13,795 bases of DNA from an uncultured Bacteroidota bacterium. Its GTDB lineage: Bacteria > Bacteroidota > Bacteroidia > Chitinophagales > Chitinophagaceae. How positions within the stretch are numbered: the first letter of the stretch is position 1; each line of letters begins with the position of its first letter. The stretch is taken from assembly GCA_903851455.1 (NCBI GenBank), contig CAINOM010000322.1, forward strand, positions 1-13,795, read 5' to 3'. The position numbers and the translations under genes were made by a program. This document shows, in pieces, positions 7,233-13,795 of the stretch. Under the pieces are notes generated by a model. The model saw only the letters and a program-made list of their open reading frames with translations, was not told the DNA's origin and made no database searches.

Positions 7233-8045
7233 TTAATGATATTTCTTAAGAGGAGAATCCGGCTCGTTCAGGAAATGTTTGTAAACCAACCTGTCGGTGA
7301 TGCCAGGAAAAAGCTTGTTCATCCATACGGCCAGTTTACCCTGCCTTGTCATTACTATCGTGCGCTTTCTCTTCTCTATTCCTTTGAGTATGATATGGGC
7401 GCATTCTTCAGCCGTCATTAGTTTCTGCTCATCCAGCGGAGTCTCTGCCTGCGCCGAGCCATCGCTGCTGCGCGCCACATTACGGATATTAGACGCAGTA
7501 AAGCCGGGCGATACCCACATCACATGAGCCCCGGAATAAAGCAGCTCTGTGCGCAGTGCCTCGAGGAATCCCTGCATAGCAAATTTGGAAGCAGAATAGC
7601 CGGTGCGTCCTGGCAGGCCGCGGTAACCAGCTACCGATGATACCCCTGCGACTACACCTTTACGCTCCAGTACCGATGGCAACGCATACCTGGTGCAATA
7701 AACAGTGCCCCAGAAATTCACATCCATCAGTTCTTTTATCACAGCCAGGTCCACATCCTGGAACAAAGCACGCATACTGATGCCCGCATTATTTACCAGC
7801 ACATCCACCCCACCCCATTTTTGTACAACTGCTGCAATAAACGCTTTACAATCAGCTTCGTTTACCACATCGGCTTTGAAGCATAGCAGGCTGGCGGTTG
7901 GTGTGAAATTGCCCTGCAACTTCTCCAGGTCACGGCCACATACAGCCACCTTTGCACCATGCTCCAATGCAGCCGCAGCCAGCGCCCTACCTATCCCTGA
8001 TGAGCCGCCTGTAATTACCACTACCTTATTCTCTATCGATAACAT
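7233..8045 (-). CDS. Short-chain dehydrogenase/reductase (classical SDR)
   Basis: This is a cytoplasmic NAD(P)-dependent oxidoreductase of 270 residues. The cofactor motif TGGSSGIG is at 12-19, Arg38-Asp39 (CGRD) suggests NADP preference, NNAG is at 85-88, Asn110 is present, and catalytic Ser136/137 plus Tyr150-x3-Lys154 (YSASK) are intact, with PG at 180-181. The C-terminal part has a hydrophobic region (LAVWMNKLFPGITDRLVY) seen in membrane-associated SDRs of the DHRS7-like group. The substrate cannot be named. The frame reaches back to a TTG at 8087, but that TTG coincides with the -33 promoter box, and a -7 box lies between it and the ATG at 8045, so 8045 is the start. It follows the aminopeptidase gene on the same strand but has its own promoter. 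Confidence 0.9.
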   Translation of the reverse strand: MLSIENKVVVITGGSSGIGRALAAAALEHGAKVAVCGRDLEKLQGNFTPTASLLCFKADVVNEADCKAFIAAVVQKWGGVDVLVNNAGISMRALFQDVDLAVIKELMDVNFWGTVYCTRYALPSVLERKGVVAGVSSVAGYRGLPGRTGYSASKFAMQGFLEALRTELLYSGAHVMWVSPGFTASNIRNVARSSDGSAQAETPLDEQKLMTAEECAHIILKGIEKRKRTIVMTRQGKLAVWMNKLFPGITDRLVYKHFLNEPDSPLKKYH

Positions 8046-8055
8046 ACCCGTGTTA

Positions 8056-8087
8056 CAAAGATAAAATTTAGCGGAAAGTAAAAGCAA
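8056..8087 (-). promoter_or_regulatory. Bacteroidota-type promoter for the SDR gene
   Basis: On the minus strand TTG (8087-8085), a 21-nt spacer and TATCTTTG (8063-8056) fit the Bacteroidota promoter pattern TTG-N(17-23)-TAnnTTTG. The -7 box ends 10 nt before the ATG at 8045, giving a very short leader. This is the best promoter in the window and it fixes the gene start. Confidence 0.65.
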
Positions 8088-8199
8088 TTAATAAATAGTA
8101 ATATCCGGCGATGTCCAGGAACCACATGGCTAAGGCGGTTTCTGGTATAAAAAATGCTGAGCCCTTGGCAGGTTTTATCTGTGCGCCGGAAGGTCTATC

Positions 8200-10806
8200 T
8201 TATTCAAAAGTATCCTTCATCATCTTCTGGTAGTCCTTTAGCGCCTCGGTATCTTTCTCTGCAGCAACTACTTTATCAATTGCAGCCTTTGTAATATCCA
8301 GCTTGCGTTTAGCTATTGCTGCGGCGTCTTTATCATCGGCCTTAGCAGCGCTCTTCTGGTCTGCAGCCACCTGGAACAGGAACCCGCCCAGCATCGTCCG
8401 CATCTGCTTCATGTTCTCATTGATCACCATTGTGGTGTATACGTCCAAGCCCCTCCTGAAGGATGATTCACTGCTCACATTCTTGAGATAGTTGTTCATG
8501 GATATGGCAAACGAGAATTTCTTAGGACCGAGCACGAACGGAGCCTTCTTCTCAATGAGCGCTATATCCTCATCAGCAGCCTTCTTACCTATAATGCCCC
8601 ACACTTTCGAATCCAATGTAGATTTTGGATCAGTGGCGATCAGCTTTTTAGCCAGCACATAGGCCGTGTCCTTGTCCAACTTGTTCAATGCCTCCAGCGC
8701 AGTGCCGGCAACTGCGTAAGAACTATCGTACAGTACGGCCAGCATCTGCGGCTTCGCCTGCGCTACTTTCCAACTACCGAGGACATCAAAAGCTTCCGCC
8801 CTCACTTTGTTCTCCTTGTCGCCTGCTGCCATGGCTATCACCTTAGGGGTCCATTTTTTGTGCAGCTTTTCGCTCTGAATATTCTGCAGCTGGGCCAGCG
8901 CATTGCGCCTGATGCTGTATAGCGTATCATCCAGCGCCATTGTCAGTATCACCTGCGATATAGAATCCGATGTAAGTCTCCCCGCAGCCGATATTGCTAG
9001 TCGTTTACTTACAAAATCGTCGCTGTGCATATATTGCACCAGCCATTGCGCTGGCTTCTTGCCATCCTTCAATTCACCGGGCAACACATGATTGCAATCC
9101 GGAACGATAACAGGACGCACCCCGTTTTTGTAGGCATATATGAAGGTGTCCTTCTTCCTGGTAATGTTCCAGTCCAGGATCGTTTTCTCATTGCCATTTA
9201 TCAGCGCAGTCTTCAATGGCAACTGGTACAGGTATGCACTGTCCGGTTGCGATTCACTTTGTGCCTGTGTTACTGTTACTGCCAGCTTCTGCGTAGTGTC
9301 GTTGTAGTTATAAGCCACACGCAAAACCGGGTGTCCCGCATGATAATACCATTGATTGAAGAACCAGTTCCAGTCCTGGCCTGTAGCCTCTTCAACGGCC
9401 AGGCGCCAATTGTGCGCCTCAGCAGCGTGAAGCGCGTTTTTTGTAAGGTATAGGTTCATCGCCCGGTCGAAAGCCTCATCGCCCATAAGATTGTTCATAT
9501 ACCTGAGGGTAGCACCACCTTTGTTGTAAGATATGGCATCAAACATATCTTCCCTGCTGTCATAATAAAAACGAACCAGCTGCGGATCGCTTATCTGGGA
9601 TGCGCCAATGTATCCCTGCAGATCATTATAAGCGAGTTCATCGCCGGATGCCTTACCGTATTTATGTGCACGCCATAGCTGCTCCCCATAATTGGCAAAC
9701 GATTCGTTCACCGTAAGATTGGTCCATGACTCAGCCGTAACGTAATCGCCGAACCACATATGGAACAACTCATGCGACACAACATCCTCTGAATTTGCAT
9801 CAGCTATTTCCCGGGCGTTCTGATTCACAAATTCACCAAACAGCGACGCCGTTGTATTTTCCATCGCGCCAGATACATAATCACGCACCACTACCTGGTC
9901 GTATTTGTTCCAGGGGTACGAAACACCTGTCCTTTGGGAGAAGTAGTCGATCATCTCGGGAGTATGGTTAAACATAAGCCGGGCATAAGGTTCATACTGC
10001 GGTTCTACATAGTAGTTCACTTCCTTGCCCTTCCAGTGGTCTTTTACTATGCTGAATTTCCCTATGGCAAACATGACCGCATACGCCTGTATCGGCATGT
10101 CCATTCTCCATATGTCGGTGCGCTTGCCATTCTTGCCGGGTAACTGCTTTATCATGGCACCGTTACTTAGCGTAACCATATCGTTTGGCACTGTCAGCTC
10201 TATCTGAGTAGTAAAACGCGTGTTCGGTTTATCAATGGTCACCATCCAGTGCGAATTAGATTCAGACTCACCCTGCGTCCATATCTGCGCAGGCTTGTTG
10301 GGCACCTTGTTATCTGTATTGATAAAGTATAAGCCACGATCATCGGTAATTGCACCGCTGCCCCCTGTTTGTGACGCATAAGGCATAGACTTGTATACCA
10401 GGTACAATTCTATGGTGTCATTCATTTTGTACGTCTGCCCAAAACGTATTTTCAGCTGGTCTTTTTGGTAAGTATAATTGAGCCTTGTATTTCCCTTTTT
10501 TGAGACCAGCATCACGCTGTCTATGCGCATGTCTTTTGCATCAAGCACCAGCGTATCGGTGGCGTAGAAATACGGCCGTAGTTTTATCCACTCGTGTACA
10601 TCTGCAGTCTTCCCCTCCCAGTCGAATGTCAGCGCGACCCGTGTATTCTTTATGTCCCATACCCTCGTCGCAGACGCACGGTACGCAGGTGCACCGGCAG
10701 CGGCAGAGATCGTCAACGTATCCAAATTAACTTTCACACTATCCTGCTGCGCATGGGCAGCAACACCAAAAGCCAGCATCACTGACAAAAGAGCCTGTAT
10801 TTTCAT
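8200..10806 (-). CDS. Exported M1 family zinc aminopeptidase
   Basis: This is a zinc metallopeptidase that removes N-terminal residues from peptides, probably in the periplasm. Its 868 residues begin with a signal peptide (1-19, ending AHA-QQ). The N-terminal beta domain covers about 40-250. The exopeptidase motif GAMEN is at 313-317. The zinc site HELFH is at 345-349 with the third ligand Glu368 in the NESFANYGE stretch (HExxH-x18-E), and a likely transition-state Tyr427 lies in SYNKGG. After about 580 the protein is helical, with HEAT-like repeats (about 595-755) and a Lys/Ala-rich end. There is no T9SS sorting domain and no lipobox. All catalytic residues are present. A -7 motif lies upstream at 10833-10840. 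I find no convincing terminator after the stop. Confidence 0.94.
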   Translation of the reverse strand: MKIQALLSVMLAFGVAAHAQQDSVKVNLDTLTISAAAGAPAYRASATRVWDIKNTRVALTFDWEGKTADVHEWIKLRPYFYATDTLVLDAKDMRIDSVMLVSKKGNTRLNYTYQKDQLKIRFGQTYKMNDTIELYLVYKSMPYASQTGGSGAITDDRGLYFINTDNKVPNKPAQIWTQGESESNSHWMVTIDKPNTRFTTQIELTVPNDMVTLSNGAMIKQLPGKNGKRTDIWRMDMPIQAYAVMFAIGKFSIVKDHWKGKEVNYYVEPQYEPYARLMFNHTPEMIDYFSQRTGVSYPWNKYDQVVVRDYVSGAMENTTASLFGEFVNQNAREIADANSEDVVSHELFHMWFGDYVTAESWTNLTVNESFANYGEQLWRAHKYGKASGDELAYNDLQGYIGASQISDPQLVRFYYDSREDMFDAISYNKGGATLRYMNNLMGDEAFDRAMNLYLTKNALHAAEAHNWRLAVEEATGQDWNWFFNQWYYHAGHPVLRVAYNYNDTTQKLAVTVTQAQSESQPDSAYLYQLPLKTALINGNEKTILDWNITRKKDTFIYAYKNGVRPVIVPDCNHVLPGELKDGKKPAQWLVQYMHSDDFVSKRLAISAAGRLTSDSISQVILTMALDDTLYSIRRNALAQLQNIQSEKLHKKWTPKVIAMAAGDKENKVRAEAFDVLGSWKVAQAKPQMLAVLYDSSYAVAGTALEALNKLDKDTAYVLAKKLIATDPKSTLDSKVWGIIGKKAADEDIALIEKKAPFVLGPKKFSFAISMNNYLKNVSSESSFRRGLDVYTTMVINENMKQMRTMLGGFLFQVAADQKSAAKADDKDAAAIAKRKLDITKAAIDKVVAAEKDTEALKDYQKMMKDTFE

Positions 10807-10832
10807 TATCCGTTATATTCCTGTAAGAGTAA

Positions 10833-10840
10833 CAAAAGTA
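10833..10840 (-). promoter_or_regulatory. Probable -7 promoter element for the M1 aminopeptidase gene
   Basis: On the minus strand TACTTTTG matches TAnnTTTG and ends 26 nt before the ATG at 10806. It is the same octamer as the element at 3393-3400. No clear -33 TTG is seen at standard spacing. The OmpA terminator lies just upstream, which supports independent initiation here. Confidence 0.5.
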
Positions 10841-10910
10841 GTTAATGTACAACATATTATATCACCCGTTTAAGGGGTATTATGCCTCAGCGCAAGATAC
10901 CGGCATACTC

Positions 10911-10946
10911 TAAAAAAAGAGGCTGTTACGCACGGTAACAGCCTCT
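10911..10946 (-). terminator. Intrinsic terminator of the OmpA-family gene
   Basis: A perfect 12-bp stem (10918-10929 pairing with 10935-10946, AGAGGCTGTTAC arms) encloses a 5-nt loop. On the minus strand it is followed by a run of seven T (10918-10912). It starts 21 nt past the OmpA stop codon, the expected place for a rho-independent terminator, and isolates the OmpA gene from the aminopeptidase downstream. Confidence 0.9.
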
Positions 10947-10967
10947 CCCATTTATCTGCTCTTTCAA

Positions 10968-12950
10968 TTATTTGCTACGCTCGTTCAGGGTCATCACCAC
11001 GCGGCGGTTCTTTGCACGGCCCTCTTCGGTCTCGTTGGTTGCTATCGGCATCCTGCTGCCACGGCCCACGGCTACGATCTTCTCCGCAGGTACGCCATGT
11101 TTGATCAGGTAATTCTTAACCACCTGGGCACGCTTGAACGATAGTGTCTCGTTGATCTGTGCAGATCCCCTGCTATCGGTATGTCCTTCGCAGATAATGT
11201 AGAGATTATCGTTTTTGCCAACCTGGAGTATCGCATCTTCCAGCACAGGATAAGAAGAAGGATGGATAGAAGTCTTACCAAACTCGAACAATATAGGTGT
11301 TGTAATATCCGCAAGCGGTTGTTTTGACTTAGCATCGTTACCTTCAGTTGCAGCAGCTGGCGGCGGCGGCACAGAAAGTGTCACATCATTGCCATTGCCC
11401 TTACAGTCATTCACGCCAGCAACAATGTTGGTATAAGTACCCGTGCAAAGGCCTGAAAGAATTACTGAATTATTTGAGCCTACAATGCCCACATAAGGTG
11501 CATGTGGTGATCCATTGAAATTATAGGAAACCTTTACTTTTTGACCAGCCTTCAGACCGGCAAGTGTTATCGTACCATCGCAGGCGTCTGCTGCGCTTGG
11601 GTTAGTTGAAGTCTCATAAATATTTATCGGCGGGTTGGTGAGGCTAACCGGTGTGCCAGCGATCTGGTGGCGTCCCATCGTTGCTGATATATTGGTATAT
11701 GATCCCGCTCCAAGTTTTTCGATCTTCAGTCTGCCATCGGGCTGCACCATCATATCAGCAGCAGTGCCGTTTGTCTTACCGTCTACGGTGTAGTTCACCG
11801 TCACCTGCTTCGCGGGTGTCAGACCCGTGAGCAAAATGCTTCCGTCTGTCAAACCACAGGCAGTCGGATCTACTCCGCTCACGCCCATCACCTTAGCCAT
11901 TTGCGTCTTCTTGCCACCAAACAGAATGCGGATACCCAAACTGCCACCGTATGACATGTCGTTGCTCTTGGTCACATTGTTCAATACAGAACTATAGTCG
12001 CCCACTTTATCAGTGAGGCGGTAGTTGCTTGTGGGTGTATTGTTGAATGGCTGGTAGATGAGGTATGCACCTAAAGTAAGTGCTACATTATCAGAAAAAT
12101 AATAGTTTATCGCAGGTCTTGCTATAAATCCGAGATTGCCCCGGGTGTATGACATGCTGCCGGTCTTATGGGTCGGCGCCTGTGCCAGGCCAACATTGAA
12201 GCCAAGCGCTTTTTCACCGGCAAAATACTGCTGGATAGATTGGCCGTCAGGATGGCCTGTATTATTGAAGTGATCCTTTGTGATCTGAAGATCCGTTGCA
12301 CCGGGAGTTAATGAGTTGTCATAGACTGTGATCGTACCGTCGGACGTAGTCACATGCCGCACAATTTCTTCGTAATCGAATGTAGCATTGGTATTGTAGG
12401 AGTTCTTAATAGTTAAGTTATACAGCACACCCAGATCTGCCGAGAAGCCGAACCTTTTAGAAAACCGGTCCTTGTATTTCAGTACAAGAGGAATATTCAT
12501 GTTCGTGATCGTCAACGCTTCTTTAACGGGCTGATTGGCCGTAATGATCTGCCTGGAAACATTATTAAGATCATCGGTAGACTGGTACTGAACATGAAAA
12601 TAATCCAGCGTAGCGTCTCCGCTCTGTGCCAGGTACATGAAGCCAAGGCCTATACCAAAATGCTTGCTGTCGTTAAAGAAATAACCCAGTTGTGCATCAA
12701 AACCATAGGACATACCATTGGTGAACTTCAGGTTGCCAAGGTTTGCATCACTAAGGGCATTCTGGTAGTTGCCTATGGAGTTCGCAGTAGTGAAACCCCG
12801 GGTAAGAACGCCGCCAAGAACATTCACATCTATAGCCCAGTTATGCATCATAGCATCATTCGGATACTGCTTTTTAGTTGTTGTATCCGTTTGTGCAGTG
12901 GCTGATAACAATCCATTGGCTGCTATCAACAGGAAAAGTAATTTTTTCAT
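10968..12950 (-). CDS. OmpA-family outer-membrane protein with two internal repeat domains
   Basis: This is an outer-membrane protein of 660 residues expected to tether the outer membrane to peptidoglycan. A signal peptide (1-20, ending ATAQ) precedes a long region (about 35-346) of alternating polar/hydrophobic strands ending SLGIRILFGG, like a porin-family beta-barrel. Two tandem domains of about 80 residues follow (361-437 and 451-525), then a PPPP linker (528-531). The C-terminal OmpA domain (about 550-656) has PILFEFGKTSI, EGHTDSRGSAQINETLSFKR with Asp592, and GRAKNRRVV with Arg649/650, the residues that bind diaminopimelate in this family. The C-terminus is the OmpA domain, not a T9SS signal. 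It lies 24 bp downstream of the T9SS protein gene, so they may share a transcript, and it ends at a strong terminator. Confidence 0.88.
   Translation of the reverse strand: MKKLLFLLIAANGLLSATAQTDTTTKKQYPNDAMMHNWAIDVNVLGGVLTRGFTTANSIGNYQNALSDANLGNLKFTNGMSYGFDAQLGYFFNDSKHFGIGLGFMYLAQSGDATLDYFHVQYQSTDDLNNVSRQIITANQPVKEALTITNMNIPLVLKYKDRFSKRFGFSADLGVLYNLTIKNSYNTNATFDYEEIVRHVTTSDGTITVYDNSLTPGATDLQITKDHFNNTGHPDGQSIQQYFAGEKALGFNVGLAQAPTHKTGSMSYTRGNLGFIARPAINYYFSDNVALTLGAYLIYQPFNNTPTSNYRLTDKVGDYSSVLNNVTKSNDMSYGGSLGIRILFGGKKTQMAKVMGVSGVDPTACGLTDGSILLTGLTPAKQVTVNYTVDGKTNGTAADMMVQPDGRLKIEKLGAGSYTNISATMGRHQIAGTPVSLTNPPINIYETSTNPSAADACDGTITLAGLKAGQKVKVSYNFNGSPHAPYVGIVGSNNSVILSGLCTGTYTNIVAGVNDCKGNGNDVTLSVPPPPAAATEGNDAKSKQPLADITTPILFEFGKTSIHPSSYPVLEDAILQVGKNDNLYIICEGHTDSRGSAQINETLSFKRAQVVKNYLIKHGVPAEKIVAVGRGSRMPIATNETEEGRAKNRRVVMTLNERSK
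11376..11870 (-). repeat. Two diverged tandem domains inside the OmpA-family protein
   Basis: At protein level, residues 361-437 and 451-525 align as two copies. Each has a Cys in the opening segment (ACGLTDGSILLTGL and ACDGTITLAGL), then a VxVxY strand (VTVNYTVDGK and VKVSYNFNG), a middle part ending in LGAGSYTNI or LCTGTYTNI, and a closing TPVSL or NDVTL. They resemble short Ig-like or SprB-type repeats found in Bacteroidota surface proteins. The DNA copies have diverged, so this is an old duplication. Confidence 0.7.
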
Positions 12951-12974
12951 TTATGCGCTTTTAAATGTTGATGT

Positions 12975-13795
12975 TTAGTTTTTTATAAACTTGGCCGTAG
13001 CAATTTTTATCCCGTCACGATAGCAATCTATCATGTAGCAGCCGGCAGGCATACCTGCAACGTCTATTTTTGCCTTGTTGTCCAAAGCAAGTGTGTTGTT
13101 CACTCTTTGACCCAGCATATTGGTAACAGAAATGTTCACATTACCCGTGCCCGCATGTTCTATTTCCACATTGATGAACTCAGCCGCTGGATTAGGATAA
13201 ACCTTCACGTCCATCTGGTCATTCACGTTGACGATGCCTGTTGTTGAGCCAGGCACACGGTAATAGGTCTTCTGTGTGCACCCGCCGCGATTGGTGATCA
13301 CCCAGTACAATTTGTTCACGGTATCCGGATTTGCGATGGCGTAGTTCTGGTCGTTTGCGCCTATGATCGCTGTCGAGTCAAATGAGATCGCATCGTCATA
13401 ACCCCACTGGTAGTCGTCCACATCTGCGTCTTTGCAGATAAACATGCCAGTGAAGTAGATCACTTCCGGATTGATGTTTCCAGCCGAACTTACAGAAACA
13501 GGGAAAGCGTTGTCAATGCCGCATCCAGTAGTGTCATTATTAATAACCAGGTAAACAACCGCATCACCGGGCGTGTTGAAGTTTACGATACAGTACTGTC
13601 CGTTTGCACCGATAGCCCATACATATCCATTTTCTGCAACCCAATTGTAATGCATACCCGGAGCAGGTGGCAGCGAAGCACCAAAATTCTGGTACATCGT
13701 GTTGTCGCATGCATAGCCCGAAGGGTGAATTGTTATGTCCGTCATTATTGGCGACGGGTTAACTGTTACCGTTACGTCCTCCGTATTGGTGCAGC
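12975..13795 (-). CDS. C-terminal part of a T9SS-exported Ig/PKD-like surface protein (partial)
   Basis: The frame is open from the right edge to the stop at 12975, giving 272 complete codons. The apparent ATG at 13745 is internal, because the frame continues upstream with CTNTEDVTVTVNPSPI, a pattern typical of repeated Ig/PKD-like domains in large Bacteroidota adhesins. The middle has paired Cys and Trp-rich strands (YNWVAENGYVWAIG, YQWGYDDAISF, LYWVITNRGGC) as in such domains. The last 77 residues are a T9SS type A sorting domain: VKVYPNPAAEFINVEI, then VTNMLGQRV, MPAGCYMI and a basic end. The protein is therefore exported across the outer membrane and either released or attached to the cell surface. 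Its full size and ligand lie outside the window. Confidence 0.88.
   Translation of the reverse strand, partial: CTNTEDVTVTVNPSPIMTDITIHPSGYACDNTMYQNFGASLPPAPGMHYNWVAENGYVWAIGANGQYCIVNFNTPGDAVVYLVINNDTTGCGIDNAFPVSVSSAGNINPEVIYFTGMFICKDADVDDYQWGYDDAISFDSTAIIGANDQNYAIANPDTVNKLYWVITNRGGCTQKTYYRVPGSTTGIVNVNDQMDVKVYPNPAAEFINVEIEHAGTGNVNISVTNMLGQRVNNTLALDNKAKIDVAGMPAGCYMIDCYRDGIKIATAKFIKN

Noticed and set aside
8149..8170. Possible terminator of the aminopeptidase gene (TGC...GCA hairpin next to six A)
   Set aside because: On the minus strand the stem has two mismatches in seven pairs and a tiny loop, so it is too weak to call.
9025..9453. 142-codon plus-strand frame inside the aminopeptidase gene
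   Set aside because: It is antisense to a complete M1 peptidase, with no recognisable domain.

Overview
The window looks like chromosomal DNA of a Bacteroidota bacterium, probably of the Chitinophagia/Sphingobacteriia type (inference). Three things point there. Two proteins end in type IX secretion (T9SS) sorting domains of the 'YPNP' type. Start codons lack Shine-Dalgarno sequences. Several genes carry a Bacteroidota -7 promoter motif (TAnnTTTG) just upstream. The content is mostly envelope biology, and I see no mobile element, CRISPR array, tRNA or rRNA.

Layout. Bases 2-118 may be the tail of an upstream gene. Bases 225-2569 are a compact plus-strand operon for an Mla/MCE-type lipid ABC transporter: permease, ATPase and MCE substrate-binding protein. 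It converges, with a single base between stop codons, on a minus-strand monofunctional peptidoglycan glycosyltransferase (2571-3293). Across a 129-bp divergent promoter region lies a plus-strand pair: a small one-TM protein rich in Lys/Glu (3423-3689) and ADP-L-glycero-D-manno-heptose 6-epimerase (3707-4687). A strong palindrome (4731-4755) separates this pair from the minus-strand genes that fill the rest of the window.

Those genes, from high to low coordinate, are: the C-terminal end of a large T9SS-exported Ig/PKD-like protein (12975 to the right edge); an OmpA-family outer-membrane protein with two internal repeat domains (10968-12950), followed by a clear intrinsic terminator (10918-10946); an exported M1 zinc aminopeptidase (8200-10806); a short-chain dehydrogenase (7233-8045) with a well-formed promoter; and a T9SS-exported FG-GAP/VCBS repeat protein (4784-7126).

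How the genes fit together. The left half serves outer-membrane lipid homeostasis (MCE transport), peptidoglycan synthesis and LPS inner-core heptose. The right half encodes exported or surface proteins. No obviously new system is present. The items most worth checking are the unusual two-repeat OmpA next to a T9SS adhesin-like gene, the palindrome at 4731, the hairpin touching the MCE operon start, and the small K/E-rich membrane protein coupled to the heptose epimerase.
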